Source of the DNA: an uncultured Prevotellaceae bacterium
GTDB taxonomy: Bacteria; Bacteroidota; Bacteroidia; Bacteroidales; Bacteroidaceae
Assembly (NCBI GenBank): GCA_947166655.1
Contig: CAMVFC010000026.1
Coordinates: 1 to 33,655, forward strand
Length of the DNA: 33,655 nucleotides
Reading direction: 5' to 3'
The translations under genes were made by a program, and so were the position numbers. The stretch's first letter is position 1; each line of letters begins with the position of its first letter. Of this stretch, positions 9,627-18,665 are shown piece after piece. The notes beneath the pieces are model-generated. The model made no database searches and was not told where the DNA came from. It was given only the letters and a program-made list of their open reading frames with translations.

Positions 9627-10673
9627 TTACTTCGCGCTGCGGCGCGCGTACCAGAGCTCGCAGGAGTTGATGATGTTCTGCCAGAGGACGTAGCATCCGG
9701 CTCCGATGCTGGATATCGGCGTGAGGTAGATGTAGGCGATCCAGATGGCCAGGCCGGTGTTTTTCTGGAACATGCCTTGTCCGGTGCAGATGGGTTCGCC
9801 GGTGCTGCGGCCTACGAGTCGTCCGAGGCGGAACTGGATGATGGCTGTCAGCAGCGTGAGAGCGGCGATGGCGAGCAGCAGCCCCAAGGCAGCGCTGCTG
9901 TGGAGAATGTTCTTCACGGTGATGCCGGAGGTGATGGCCAGCGAGACGCTCCAGAGGTAGAAGCCCAGGTCGGGCGTACGCAGGAACCACTGATAAAGAG
10001 GCTTGACCCAGTGGCGTACCACGCTACCTAACAATAAGGGGAACAGCAACACCGTGGCCAGACGCTGCAGGATGAGCAGGAAGGCGCTGAGGAAGGTGGC
10101 TCCCTCGTGGGGCTCCAGTATGGGGAAGACGGCCGGGATGAGCAGCGAAGTCACCAGCGAGGAGAGCAGTACGAAGGTGGTCATCTGCGTGAGGTCGCCG
10201 CCCAGCTTGGCCGTGACCACCGGCGAGGCAGAGGCGCAGGGGGCGATGACGCAGACGAGGACGGCCTCGAGGGAGGCTGAAAGATTGAAAGATTGAAAGA
10301 TTGAAAGATTGAAAGATTGAAAAATTGAAAGATTGAAAGAGTGAAAGAGTGAAGAATGAAGAGTGAAGAGCGAATGTCCGTCGGATGTGTAGCGGACGAG
10401 AAGGATGGCCGCCGTCAGCAACACCGTGAGCAACATCTGCAACAGCAGGATGATGATGTGCCAGCGGCGCAGGCGCATCAGGTGGAAGTCCACTTTGGAG
10501 AAGGTGACGAAGAGCGTGAGGAAGATGCTGACGGGCAGCAGCGTCTCGCACAGCGGGCCGAGGATGTCGGCTGCGGGTTGCAGCGCAGGCACTCGGGCAA
10601 AAAGGAGGTAGAGCACAGTGCCGAGGGCGATGGCCGACGGCAGGGTCCAGTTCTTGAGGAAACGAAGCAGCAT
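9627..10673 (-). CDS. BASS-family (bile acid:sodium symporter-like) transporter with in-gene octamer repeat
   Basis: 348 residues, strongly hydrophobic, with about nine to ten membrane segments. The motif CVIAPCASASPV (141-152) matches the conserved region of BASS-type sodium-coupled transporters; the substrate cannot be told (bile acid, keto acid or other organic anion). Residues about 107-133 are a low-complexity insert (FNLSIFQS repeated) encoded by an 8-bp tandem repeat at 10275-10354. The unit is not a multiple of three, so gain or loss of one copy would shift the frame: the alternative frame through the array stops at about 10024. The present copy is in frame. The gene starts 9 bp after the ABC transporter and is the last gene of the nadK operon. 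Confidence 0.75.
   Translation of the reverse strand: MLLRFLKNWTLPSAIALGTVLYLLFARVPALQPAADILGPLCETLLPVSIFLTLFVTFSKVDFHLMRLRRWHIIILLLQMLLTVLLTAAILLVRYTSDGHSLFTLHSSLFHSFNLSIFQSFNLSIFQSFNLSASLEAVLVCVIAPCASASPVVTAKLGGDLTQMTTFVLLSSLVTSLLIPAVFPILEPHEGATFLSAFLLILQRLATVLLFPLLLGSVVRHWVKPLYQWFLRTPDLGFYLWSVSLAITSGITVKNILHSSAALGLLLAIAALTLLTAIIQFRLGRLVGRSTGEPICTGQGMFQKNTGLAIWIAYIYLTPISSIGAGCYVLWQNIINSCELWYARRSAK
10275..10354 (-). repeat. Octamer simple sequence repeat (GATTGAAA on +)
   Basis: Ten contiguous 8-bp units lie within the BASS gene. Six are exact GATTGAAA (10283-10322 and 10331-10338) and the others are variants (GGCTGAAA, AATTGAAA, GAGTGAAA, GAGTGAAG). Degenerate GAA/GTGAAG repeats continue to about 10372. 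No stop codon arises inside the array in any minus-strand frame. Confidence 0.9.
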
Positions 10674-10682
10674 GAGGCGGGA

Positions 10683-12380
10683 TTAGTTCTTTCGCAGGGT
10701 AATCACCTGCTCGCAGTGTTCCACCACGGCAGGGCGGTGGGTGATGAAGATCAGCGTGGGGCGTTCGGCCATTTCCTCGTGGTGGCGAATGAGGTTGCGC
10801 AGCAGCGTCTCTTCGGTATGCAGGTCGAGCGCACTGGTGGCCTCGTCGAGCAGGAGGACGGTGCCGCGGCGCAGCATGGCCCGGGCGATGGCGATGCGCT
10901 GCGACTGCCCTTCTGACAGGCCCGCTCCTCCCTCGCCCACGACGGTGTCGAGGCCATGCGGCAAGGAGAAGACGAAGTCGGCACAGGCCATGCGGAGCGC
11001 TTCCTCCATCTCGGCATCGGTGGCGTCGGGACGTCCCAGAAGAAGGTTCCAACGCAGCGAACCGCTGAAGAGCGAGTTGCCCTGCGGCACGTAGACAAGG
11101 TTGCAGCGCGTGCGGGCCGAGACGGGAACGGCTGTCGTGCCGCCGTACATCTCCACCGTGCCGCGGGTAGGCTTCAGCAGGGCCAGCACGAGACGTATCA
11201 GCGTGGTCTTTCCGGCGCCGGTCTCTCCGAGGATGGCTGTGGAGCTGCCGGGAGGGAAGTCGTAGCTGACATCGTTCAGCACGAGGCGGCTGTGGGCATC
11301 GTAGCTGAAGCTGACATGGTTCAGACGGATGCCGGTACCATGGTCGAAGCGGATGGGCTCTCCGTCATCCTCGACGGGCAGGTCTTCCAGTTCCATCAGA
11401 CGTTCGGCAGCGGTGAAGGAGCCGATAATGGTGGGGATAAAGCGCGTCATCTCGCGGAAGGGCCCTTGAATCTGTCCGCACAGCTGGATGAAAGCGGTCA
11501 TCATGCCAAACGTAATCTCGCCGTCGGACAGGCGGTTGACACTCCAGAGGAAGGTGAACAGATAGGCTCCGCCGAAGCCGATATTCAGCACCAGATTCGA
11601 CGTGGAGGAAAAGAGCGTGCGGTGGCGCACCTGACGGCGCAGGGTGGCCTGCAGACGCGACAGGGCGTCCACGAGGGTGGGTATGCGCTCCAGGGTCTTC
11701 AGCACCAGGCGGTGCTGGATGCTTTCCTGCATGATGGCCTGCACGCGGCTGTCGGTCTGCCGGACTTCGCGTGTGATGGCGCGCATCCGATGGATATAAA
11801 GTCGGCTGAGGAGGATGAAGACGGGCAGGATAACGAGGATGCCGACGGCTAGCGTGGCGTCCATGGCAAAGATAAAGGCGAAGGCACACACCAGACGCAC
11901 GCCGACGGCTAAGGCCTGCGGCAGCGTGTCGGTGACGACATTGACCACGGTGGAGCTGTCGCTGACCAAGCGGTTGACGATGTCGCCGCTGTGGCGTGTC
12001 TCGCGTCCCTGCCATTCTGTGCGCAGCAGACGCTCGAAGATGTAACGTTGCATCTGGTTCTGTGCCCCGACACCCAGCAGGGCGGCTATCCAGCGGCCGG
12101 CATAGCCGATGGCCATCTGAAACGCCATAATGACGATCAGCAGAATGCCTGCCCAGAAAAGTGTCGTGGGGTGGGGCAGAAGCGTCGCTTGCGAGGTGGC
12201 TCCCGTGGCGATGTCGATGGCCACTTTCGTCGCCCAGATGAAGGCGAAGTCCAGCGCCACACGCATGATGCCCGTCATCGCATTGATGAAGGACAGCAAC
12301 TTCACGCGCTGGAAGATGTGCCAGAACCATAGCAGCAACTGGCGCGTCGAATACTTACTATCGTAGCTCTTGAATCTCAA
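10683..12380 (-). CDS. ABC transporter, fused membrane and ATPase domains
   Basis: 565 residues. An exporter-type membrane domain (about 1-320, six helices) is followed by an ATPase domain with Walker A GETGAGKTT (385-393), signature LSEGQ (488-492), Walker B and D-loop VLLLDEATSALD (508-519) and a His switch (FITHRP). This is the MsbA/LapB-like half-transporter layout, which works as a homodimer in the inner membrane. The substrate is unknown. An in-frame TAG lies six bases upstream of 12380, so translation begins at the TTG at 12378-12380 or at the internal ATG of residue 35; the TTG keeps the full first helix and is preferred. It lies 17 bp after nadK and 9 bp before the BASS gene. Confidence 0.9.
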   Translation of the reverse strand: MRFKSYDSKYSTRQLLLWFWHIFQRVKLLSFINAMTGIMRVALDFAFIWATKVAIDIATGATSQATLLPHPTTLFWAGILLIVIMAFQMAIGYAGRWIAALLGVGAQNQMQRYIFERLLRTEWQGRETRHSGDIVNRLVSDSSTVVNVVTDTLPQALAVGVRLVCAFAFIFAMDATLAVGILVILPVFILLSRLYIHRMRAITREVRQTDSRVQAIMQESIQHRLVLKTLERIPTLVDALSRLQATLRRQVRHRTLFSSTSNLVLNIGFGGAYLFTFLWSVNRLSDGEITFGMMTAFIQLCGQIQGPFREMTRFIPTIIGSFTAAERLMELEDLPVEDDGEPIRFDHGTGIRLNHVSFSYDAHSRLVLNDVSYDFPPGSSTAILGETGAGKTTLIRLVLALLKPTRGTVEMYGGTTAVPVSARTRCNLVYVPQGNSLFSGSLRWNLLLGRPDATDAEMEEALRMACADFVFSLPHGLDTVVGEGGAGLSEGQSQRIAIARAMLRRGTVLLLDEATSALDLHTEETLLRNLIRHHEEMAERPTLIFITHRPAVVEHCEQVITLRKN

Positions 12381-12397
12381 AGTCTAATGCTCATTCT

Positions 12398-13306
12398 TTA
12401 TTCTTCCTCTTTCATGCTTGGCTTCTCCCTCGAGTCGGCGCCCCACATCAGCTTGGTGCGCAGCGTGCGGAAGAAGCTTTGGTCGGGGCGCTTGATGACC
12501 CGCACGGTGTAGGGGGCACGGCGGATGGTGAGGCGTTCGTCCTCGGCACATTTCTCACTGCGCCCGTCCACGGAGACGAGAAAGCGGTGGTTGCGCGAGG
12601 TCACGGAGAGGGTGATGACCGCATCGTCGGTGAGCGTCAGCGGCCGCACCGTCAGCGAGTGGGGCGCGACTGGCGTTAAGCTTATGGTGTGCGAACCGGG
12701 TTGGATGATGGGTCCGCCTGCGGACAGCGCGTACCCCGTGGAGCCGGTAGGCGTGCTGACGAGCAGTCCGTCGGCCTGATAGGTGGTCAGGTACTCGCCG
12801 TTGATGTCGACGCGGACGGAAATCATAGACGACATGTCGCGCTTGAGCACGGCCACCTCGTTCAGAGCGAAAGGGTAGCCTTCGGGTTTGCCGTGCTCGT
12901 AGGACAGCTGCAGCACCGAACGCTCTTCCACCTGGCAAGCGTCGTCGTAGATCTGTGCAATCGCGGTCTCCATCTCATCGGCCGAGACGTCGGCCAGAAA
13001 GCCCAGACGTCCCATGTTGATGCCCAGGATAGGAATCTGCTGATTGCCCACGCGGCGCGCTGCTTCGAGGAACGTGCCGTCGCCTCCCATTGAGATGACG
13101 ACATCTGCCAGGAAGTGGTCGCCCCTGATAATCTCCGTGTTTGCGGGGACGTTGATGCGCAGTTCATCCGTCAGATAATGGTAGAACGCCTCGTCAATGA
13201 GCAATGCAGCTTGGCGCTCCTCAAGGAGGCACAGCAGCTTCTGCACGGCAACGGACTTCCGGGGCTGGAAAACATTTCCAAAAAGGGCGAAACGGAGTTT
13301 GCGCAT
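12398..13306 (-). CDS. nadK: NAD kinase
   Basis: 302 residues from the ATG at 13306. The frame is open further upstream but would run through the divergent promoters and pdxJ, so that extension is rejected. The enzyme phosphorylates NAD to NADP in the cytosol. Family motifs are GGDGTFL (74-80) and TPTGSTGYALSAGG (NAD-binding), followed by a C-terminal beta-sandwich with SVDGR. It is first in an operon with an ABC exporter and a BASS transporter and diverges from pdxJ, with a TATTTTTG -7 box at 13331-13338. Confidence 0.96.
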   Translation of the reverse strand: MRKLRFALFGNVFQPRKSVAVQKLLCLLEERQAALLIDEAFYHYLTDELRINVPANTEIIRGDHFLADVVISMGGDGTFLEAARRVGNQQIPILGINMGRLGFLADVSADEMETAIAQIYDDACQVEERSVLQLSYEHGKPEGYPFALNEVAVLKRDMSSMISVRVDINGEYLTTYQADGLLVSTPTGSTGYALSAGGPIIQPGSHTISLTPVAPHSLTVRPLTLTDDAVITLSVTSRNHRFLVSVDGRSEKCAEDERLTIRRAPYTVRVIKRPDQSFFRTLRTKLMWGADSREKPSMKEEE

Positions 13307-13330
13307 AAAAGAAAGTGTTATTTTTCGCTG

Positions 13331-13338
13331 CAAAAATA
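13331..13338 (-). promoter_or_regulatory. -7 box of nadK (TATTTTTG)
   Basis: An exact TAnnTTTG Bacteroidetes primary-sigma -7 element on the minus strand, 24 bp before the nadK start. No clear -33 element is seen. Confidence 0.55.
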
Positions 13339-13360
13339 CGTAATTCTCCCGAATAATGTG

Positions 13361-13368
13361 TACTTTTG
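13361..13368 (+). promoter_or_regulatory. -7 box of pdxJ (TACTTTTG)
   Basis: An exact TAnnTTTG element 31 bp before the pdxJ start, in the 93-bp gap shared with nadK. The two promoters diverge. Confidence 0.6.
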
Positions 13369-13399
13369 CCGCAGAAACCTCAAAAAGAATTGAAAAAGA

Positions 13400-14155
13400 A
13401 TGACGAAACTTAGCGTAAACATAAATAAGGTGGCTACGATCCGCAATGCACGAGGAGGCAATAACCCCGATGTGTTGCGGGTGGCACAGGACTGTGAACG
13501 CTTTGGCGCGCAGGGTATCACGGTGCACCCTCGCCCCGACCAGCGCCACATCCGCTATCAGGACGTGCGCGACCTCAAGCCCTTGCTGCGCACAGAGTTT
13601 AACATCGAGGGCAACCCCATCTCGGAGTTCATTGCCCTCGTGCTGGAGAACTGCCCGACGCAGGTGACACTCGTGCCCGACGGGCACGACCAGATCACGA
13701 GCAACCATGGTTGGGATACGCGCACTCACCTCAATTTCCTCTCCGATGTCACGGCACGTTTTCATGAGGCCGGCATCCGTGTGAGCATTTTCGTCGGTGC
13801 CGATGAGACGATGGTGGACTATGCCGCCCGTGCCGGCGCCGACCGCGTGGAGCTGTACACCGAGCCCTATGCTGCGGCCTACGCTGCAGCCGCTGCCGCA
13901 CTTGGCGAGTCGTCTGCCGCGTTTGATGCGGCCCGCGATGCTGCCATCACGCCTTTCATACGTGCTGCCGAGGCCGCCCGGGACGCTGGATTAGGACTGA
14001 ATGCCGGCCACGACCTCAGCCTCCAGAACCTCGCATACTACAAACAGCGGATTCCGTGGACGGACGAAGTCAGCATAGGGCATGCGCTCATCTGCGACGC
14101 CCTCTATCTGGGCCTCGAAGAGACCATTCACCGCTATCTGGAACAATTACAATAA
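13400..14155 (+). CDS. pdxJ: Pyridoxine 5'-phosphate synthase
   Basis: 251 residues, typical length. PdxJ condenses 1-deoxyxylulose 5-phosphate with 3-amino-2-oxopropyl phosphate to make pyridoxine 5'-phosphate, the last ring-forming step of the DXP-dependent vitamin B6 route. Family motifs include [17 protein letters not shown] at the N-terminus, [13 protein letters not shown] (about 38-50), TLVPDG and [11 protein letters not shown] near the C-terminus. It is the first gene of a plus-strand operon, with 4 bp to the DJ-1 gene, and shares DXP as a metabolite with dxr encoded further on (21029-22171). Confidence 0.97.
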   Translation: MTKLSVNINKVATIRNARGGNNPDVLRVAQDCERFGAQGITVHPRPDQRHIRYQDVRDLKPLLRTEFNIEGNPISEFIALVLENCPTQVTLVPDGHDQITSNHGWDTRTHLNFLSDVTARFHEAGIRVSIFVGADETMVDYAARAGADRVELYTEPYAAAYAAAAAALGESSAAFDAARDAAITPFIRAAEAARDAGLGLNAGHDLSLQNLAYYKQRIPWTDEVSIGHALICDALYLGLEETIHRYLEQLQ

Positions 14156-14159
14156 TAAT

Positions 14160-14711
14160 ATGGTATACCTTTTCTTTGCCACGGGCACCGAGGAAGCTGA
14201 AGCCCTCGTGACTGCCGACATTATTCGCCGTGCGGGTATCGACCTGCAGATTGTTTCTATCACCAACGAACGCTTGGTCACAGGTGCTCATGGGATTCGG
14301 GTGGAAACCGACATGGTGTTCTCCGAGGCCGAGTTCTTCGATGCCGACCTGCTGATCTTCCCCGGTGGCCTGCCCGGCGCGACCAACCTTGCAGCGTGCA
14401 AGGACCTGAATGAGCGTCTGCGCGACCACGTCCATCTGGGACGTCCCGTCGCTGCCATCTGCGCTGCACCGCTGATTCTCGGGCGTCTTGGATTACTCGA
14501 GGGCAAGCGTGCCACCTGCTATCCGGGCTTCGAAGGCGAACTGACAGGAGCCACCTGCACCGGTGCGCTTGTCGAAACCGACGGACAGTTCATCACGGGC
14601 AAGGGTCCGGCTGCCGTCTTTGAGTTTGGCTACACCATTGTTGAACGCCTCAAGGATAAGGCTACAGCCGACGCGCTGCGTGCGGGTATGCTCTGGAGCG
14701 AAGTGAGATGA
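14160..14711 (+). CDS. DJ-1/PfpI family protein
   Basis: 183 residues from the ATG at 14160; the longer frame start at 14082 lies inside pdxJ and is rejected. DJ-1/ThiJ/PfpI proteins share a flavodoxin-like fold with a reactive Cys in a nucleophile elbow, here Cys101 in [11 protein letters not shown]; an acidic partner is available in GTEEAEA near residue 12. The bacterial members include YajL-like redox or deglycase-type proteins, but the exact activity is not decided by sequence. It sits 4 bp after pdxJ and overlaps ispD by 4 bp (ATGA), so translation is likely coupled. Confidence 0.93.
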   Translation: MVYLFFATGTEEAEALVTADIIRRAGIDLQIVSITNERLVTGAHGIRVETDMVFSEAEFFDADLLIFPGGLPGATNLAACKDLNERLRDHVHLGRPVAAICAAPLILGRLGLLEGKRATCYPGFEGELTGATCTGALVETDGQFITGKGPAAVFEFGYTIVERLKDKATADALRAGMLWSEVR

Positions 14712-15415
14712 ACTTTTTTGCCATCATCGTCGCCGGCGGTAAGGGACTGCGAATGGGTGCCGACTTGCCCAAGCAGTTCCTGCCCATCGGTGGGCGTCCA
14801 GTCTTGATGCACACGCTCGAAGCTTTCGAACGCGCGGTTCCTGGTATTCATCTGGTTCTGGTTCTTCCCGCTGACCATCAGCCTTTTTGGAACGAACTCT
14901 GTCAGCGTCATGCTTTCACGCTTGCGCATACCATCGCCACGGGCGGGCCGACACGTTTCCACAGCGTCCTGAACGGACTGCAAACGATACTGGAAAATGA
15001 GACGTGGCTTGCTGACCGGGCAGACGCTTTGGTGGCGGTGCATGACGGCGTGCGTCCTTTTGTCGCTCCGGAAGTGATACGACATTGCTTCGAGTCCGCC
15101 CGCGAAGATGGTGCTGTCGTGCCCGTCGTGCCCGTCGTCGAGACTTTACGCCAACTCGACTCGGCTTCTGCTGGCAAGCCTGAGAAATCTGTCACTGTCG
15201 ACCGCTCGCGCTTCCGCCTCGTCCAGACGCCACAGACGTTCCAGCTGACTCTGTTGCAGCAGGCCTACGAACAACCCTTCCGCGATGCTTTCACCGACGA
15301 TGCATCCGTCGTGGAAGCTTTGGGGCACCTCATAATGCTCGTGGAGGGTAACCGCGAGAATATCAAGATAACAACTCCGTTTGACCTCGTCGTTGCCGAA
15401 GCCCTTTTACGCTGA
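14708..15415 (+). CDS. ispD: 2-C-methyl-D-erythritol 4-phosphate cytidylyltransferase
   Basis: 235 residues. IspD transfers CMP from CTP to MEP, the third step of the non-mevalonate isoprenoid pathway. The N-terminal [20 protein letters not shown] matches the CTP-binding glycine-rich loop with its conserved Arg and Lys. VHDGVRPFV (about 113-121) and the [16 protein letters not shown] end are also characteristic. It overlaps the DJ-1 gene by 4 bp and ends 75 bp from the convergent EamA gene. The pathway partner dxr is at 21029-22171. Confidence 0.96.
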   Translation: MNFFAIIVAGGKGLRMGADLPKQFLPIGGRPVLMHTLEAFERAVPGIHLVLVLPADHQPFWNELCQRHAFTLAHTIATGGPTRFHSVLNGLQTILENETWLADRADALVAVHDGVRPFVAPEVIRHCFESAREDGAVVPVVPVVETLRQLDSASAGKPEKSVTVDRSRFRLVQTPQTFQLTLLQQAYEQPFRDAFTDDASVVEALGHLIMLVEGNRENIKITTPFDLVVAEALLR

Positions 15416-15426
15416 GCCTGGCATCA

Positions 15427-15495
15427 AACCCCAATCGGTCATTGGACCAATATATAGGTCTCTCACTACAATTCTAATGACCGATCTGGGTTAAA
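15427..15495. repeat. Inverted repeat between ispD and the EamA gene, with dispersed 36-bp sequence
   Basis: AACCCCAATCGGTCATTGGA (15427-15446) is imperfectly complementary to TCTAATGACCGATCTGGGTT (15473-15492), and the pair could form a bidirectional terminator for the converging genes. The right part (15460-15495) matches 19445-19480 at 34 of 36 bases. Its end overlaps the EamA stop codon. Confidence 0.7.
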
Positions 15496-16402
15496 GGAAG
15501 AAGAGTGCTACGCCGCCCACGGCAATCAGCGAGCCCAGCACTTCACGCATCGTAATACGCTGCCCGAAGAGCCACCGTGAGGGCCACAGGATGAAGATGG
15601 GCGTCAGCGCCATCAGCGTGGAGGCAATGCCGGCCGGTGCCAGCTGCACGGCCAGCAGCGAAAGCGAGACGCCGATGACGGGACCCGTCAGCACGGCACC
15701 CGCAGCGGCTCCCATCGTACGAGAGTCGTGCAGCCCTTGCCGCATACGTTGTCTGTCACCTTTCCATGCATAGGCGATGCTGAAGCCTAAGAGACCGGCG
15801 ATGGCGCGCACCATCGTTGCCGCTATCGGCAGCATTGGCGTGGCTTCGCACAGGCCCATTCCGACTTTCGAGAGGACAATGCCCACGCCCTGCCCCAGGC
15901 CGGCGCCGATGCCGAAGAGCACGCCCCGTAAGGGGATGTCCACATGCACACGGTGATGACCGTCCTGTTTCTCTTCACGCGAAAGTACCGTTAACCCGAT
16001 ACCGCTTACGGTGACGACGATGCCGGCGATGGCCTGCGGGTTCAGTGTCTCGCCTAATAGCGCCCAGGCTGCTAAGGCTGAAAAAACGGGGGCCAAGGTC
16101 ATAAACAATTGACCCATCCGGCTTCCAATCAGAACGTAGCATGAGAAAAGACAGAAGTCACCGAACAGATAGCCTACGGCACCTGAGGCTAACAGCCAGA
16201 TAATAGCCTCGCTGTTCATTCCCTGAGGAATGGGGGTCCCCGTCAGCAGCCACAGCATGAAGGCCAAGATGATGAAAGACGCCACCATGCGGATAACGTT
16301 CATCTGCAGTTGACCGATGCGCCGACTGGCAACCTCTGCACACAATGCAGTGACCGTCCACATCATCGCAACGATGATAGAAATAATTTCGCCGTAATAC
16401 AT
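15491..16402 (-). CDS. EamA/DMT-family permease
   Basis: 303 residues with about ten hydrophobic segments arranged as two homologous halves, as in EamA (drug/metabolite transporter) proteins of the inner membrane. The first half ends with ALLGETLNPQAIAGIVVTVSGIGLTVL, the second with the equivalent FGQRITMREVLGSLIAVGGVALFFL; this end-of-half signature supports the family. The substrate is unknown. It follows the lipoprotein gene by 18 bp and probably shares its transcript. Confidence 0.9.
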   Translation of the reverse strand: MYYGEIISIIVAMMWTVTALCAEVASRRIGQLQMNVIRMVASFIILAFMLWLLTGTPIPQGMNSEAIIWLLASGAVGYLFGDFCLFSCYVLIGSRMGQLFMTLAPVFSALAAWALLGETLNPQAIAGIVVTVSGIGLTVLSREEKQDGHHRVHVDIPLRGVLFGIGAGLGQGVGIVLSKVGMGLCEATPMLPIAATMVRAIAGLLGFSIAYAWKGDRQRMRQGLHDSRTMGAAAGAVLTGPVIGVSLSLLAVQLAPAGIASTLMALTPIFILWPSRWLFGQRITMREVLGSLIAVGGVALFFL

Positions 16403-16420
16403 AATGATGCTTCCGAGGTC

Positions 16421-16870
16421 CTACTGCTGCAGGTCGATGTCAATCTTGCGAAGGTAGAACTTGGATTTCGCACAGAGCTCGTCAAAATGCTGCTCCATCC
16501 GCATCACGCGCCGCTGCTGGAGGTAATATTCTTCGTTGGTGCGGCCGTTCACACGCGGCAGCATCTGTCGGAAATTCTCGCGTGCAGCGTTCAGCAGACG
16601 CTCGTAGGTCAAGAGACTGTCCCGTGTCTCCATGAGTTCGATGCTGTCGAGAGTAACGATGGCAGCACGGCGTGTCTGCACAGCCGTGGGATGCTGCCGA
16701 CGCATGCTGAGGATAGTGTCGCGCGCCGCTACATAAAGCTTTTGTGAAAGCAAGTCGCGTGCCTCGTTCAGCATGAACGATGCCGCCTCCTCCGATGCTT
16801 CTCCTGATGTCTTACAGCCTGCCAGAAGAAGTGTGGCAAAGAGTGCTATGATGGAACATGTCAGTCTCAT
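16421..16870 (-). CDS. Small lipoprotein of unknown function
   Basis: 149 residues from the ATG at 16870, chosen because it gives a proper lipoprotein signal: MRLTCSIIALFATLLLAGC, with Cys19 as the lipidated residue. The rest is helical, rich in Arg/Glu/Leu (for example RRVMRMEQHFDELCAKSKFYLRKIDIDLQQ in parts), and could form a coiled coil. I do not recognise a family. It diverges from cca and precedes the EamA permease. A TACTTTTG -7 box (16879-16886) ends only 8 bp before the start codon, implying a very short leader. Confidence 0.75.
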   Translation of the reverse strand: MRLTCSIIALFATLLLAGCKTSGEASEEAASFMLNEARDLLSQKLYVAARDTILSMRRQHPTAVQTRRAAIVTLDSIELMETRDSLLTYERLLNAARENFRQMLPRVNGRTNEEYYLQQRRVMRMEQHFDELCAKSKFYLRKIDIDLQQ

Positions 16871-16878
16871 TTCGATTG

Positions 16879-16886
16879 CAAAAGTA
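16879..16886 (-). promoter_or_regulatory. -7 box of the lipoprotein gene (TACTTTTG)
   Basis: An exact TAnnTTTG element on the minus strand with unusually short spacing (8 bp) to the start codon at 16870. Confidence 0.45.
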
Positions 16887-16939
16887 GGACTTTCTGTAAA
16901 AAACTCCATCTAATCACTCGGCAGGTCAACTTTTTTTAT

Positions 16940-16947
16940 TACTTTTG
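16940..16947 (+). promoter_or_regulatory. -7 box of cca (TACTTTTG)
   Basis: An exact TAnnTTTG element 27 bp before the cca start. It also overlaps an alternative in-frame TTG, which argues for translation from 16975. Confidence 0.6.
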
Positions 16948-16974
16948 CATCCGTTTTTAGCATTGATTAGCACT

Positions 16975-18498
16975 ATGAGACACCTGAATCGCAGTGAACT
17001 GACAGAACTGTTGAATGCTCCTGTCTTCCGTTTGATAGGCGAAGTAGCCGATGAGATGCACGTGGAGGCTTATGTCGTCGGCGGCTATGTGCGCGACTTG
17101 TTCCTGGAACGTCCCTCGAAAGATATTGACGTGGTGGTGGTAGGCAGTGGCATCGAGGTGGCCCGGGCCGTGGGAAAGCGAATGGGAAGGGGGGCGCACG
17201 TCAGTGTCTTCAAGAATTTTGGCACAGCGCAAGTGAAATATCGTGGCGAAGAAATAGAGTTCGTCGGCGCGCGCAAGGAAAGCTACAGCCATGACTCTCG
17301 AAAACCTATTGTCGAGGACGGCACGCTGGCCGACGATCAGAACCGGCGCGACTTTACAATCAATGCGTTGGCTGTCTGCCTGAACGCAGGACGCTTTGGC
17401 GAACTGCTGGATCCCTTCGATGGCGTATGGGATATGGAGGACAGAATCATTGCCACCCCTCTCGATCCTGACGTGACTTTTTCGGACGACCCGCTTCGGA
17501 TGATGCGTTGCATCCGTTTTGCCACTCAATTGAATTTCGAGATTGAACCCGAAACCTTTGAAGCCCTGTCCAGAAACCGTGAGCGCATAAAAATCATCTC
17601 GCAGGAAAGAATCATCGACGAGATACAGAAAATCATGCTTTCGGATGCACCTGCCAGGGGGTGGGAACTGCTGTTCCAGTGTGGTCTTTTGGAAATAATA
17701 TTCCCTGAACTGTATGCCATGCAGGGTGTGGAAACCAAGAACGGCCGCGCTCATAAGGACAACCTTTGGCATACCCTTGAGGTCTTGACGAACGTGGTGA
17801 AGGCGCAGAGGACACAGGAAAAAGTGAATGCAGAGCAAGAAACAGAAGACAGCGGAGAGGAGTCCATCCCTACAGGCACAGGTCATTCGTCGTCAATGGA
17901 GCATGACCATAGCTTATGGCTCCGTTGGGCTGCTTTACTGCATGACATAGGCAAACCGCGGACGAAGCGTTTCGATCCACTTCAGGGTTGGACTTTCCAC
18001 AACCACAATTATGTGGGTGAAAAGATGGTTCCGCAAATCTTCCGCCGTATGAAACTGCCTACGGACGATCGGATGAAATACGTGCAGAAACTGGTGTCGC
18101 TTCACATGCGCCCCATCGTTATTGCCGATCATGAGGTGACAGACAGTGCTGTCCGCCGTCTGCTGTTCGAGGCAGGCGATGACATTGACGACCTGATGCT
18201 GCTCTGCGAAGCAGATATAACCTCGAAGAACCAACAGCGCAAGCAACGTTTCCTGGATAACTTCCAGCTGGTGCGTAGAAAACTGGTTGATTTAGAGGAA
18301 CGCGACCGTATCCGTAACTTCCAGCCACCCGTCAGTGGAGAGGAAATCATGGAACGCTTTCACCTTGCACCGTGCAAGGAAGTGGGTATTCTGAAGGCTG
18401 CGGTGAAAGACGCTATCCTCGATGGCATTATTCCCAATGAGCACGATGCGGCCCTTCAATTTGTCATCGAGAAGGCAAAGGATTTGATAGGAAAGTAA
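16975..18498 (+). CDS. cca: tRNA nucleotidyltransferase (CCA-adding) with HD domain
   Basis: 507 residues. The enzyme adds or repairs the 3'-CCA of tRNAs. The N-terminal class-II nucleotidyltransferase head shows VVGGYVRDLFL (34-44) and the metal-binding DID (50-52). RRDFTINALA and the RMMRCIRFA motif follow, and a C-terminal HD domain contains LHDIGKP (322-328). Residues 276-313, an acidic Ser/Thr/Glu-rich stretch, lie between the HD-domain helix NLWHTLEVL and LWLRWAALLHDIG. That spot is, to my knowledge, a short turn in relatives, so this looks like a local insertion. The start at 16975 is chosen because a -7 box covers the alternative TTG at 16945. Confidence 0.95.
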   Translation: MRHLNRSELTELLNAPVFRLIGEVADEMHVEAYVVGGYVRDLFLERPSKDIDVVVVGSGIEVARAVGKRMGRGAHVSVFKNFGTAQVKYRGEEIEFVGARKESYSHDSRKPIVEDGTLADDQNRRDFTINALAVCLNAGRFGELLDPFDGVWDMEDRIIATPLDPDVTFSDDPLRMMRCIRFATQLNFEIEPETFEALSRNRERIKIISQERIIDEIQKIMLSDAPARGWELLFQCGLLEIIFPELYAMQGVETKNGRAHKDNLWHTLEVLTNVVKAQRTQEKVNAEQETEDSGEESIPTGTGHSSSMEHDHSLWLRWAALLHDIGKPRTKRFDPLQGWTFHNHNYVGEKMVPQIFRRMKLPTDDRMKYVQKLVSLHMRPIVIADHEVTDSAVRRLLFEAGDDIDDLMLLCEADITSKNQQRKQRFLDNFQLVRRKLVDLEERDRIRNFQPPVSGEEIMERFHLAPCKEVGILKAAVKDAILDGIIPNEHDAALQFVIEKAKDLIGK

Positions 18499-18665
18499 AA
18501 GTGCGTCAGTTCGGTGTGAGGAGTCACTTTGCGAGCGCTCGGCAAAGGGACGCTTCATCCCTGAAGGAATCATATATATAAAACATCGACCTCTGGAACC
18601 GATTGGGGTTGTTCCATGCTTGTTCTTATGCTCTCTCGCGCGCACTCTTCATTTTTTCAAAAATA

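Noticed and set aside
10024..11052. 342-codon minus-strand frame across the BASS and ABC genes
   Set aside because: An out-of-frame shadow rich in Arg/His/Pro. It is useful only as the frame that would be entered after a repeat slip.
16945..16974. Upstream TTG start of cca
   Set aside because: It overlaps the -7 promoter box, so it would not be in the transcript.
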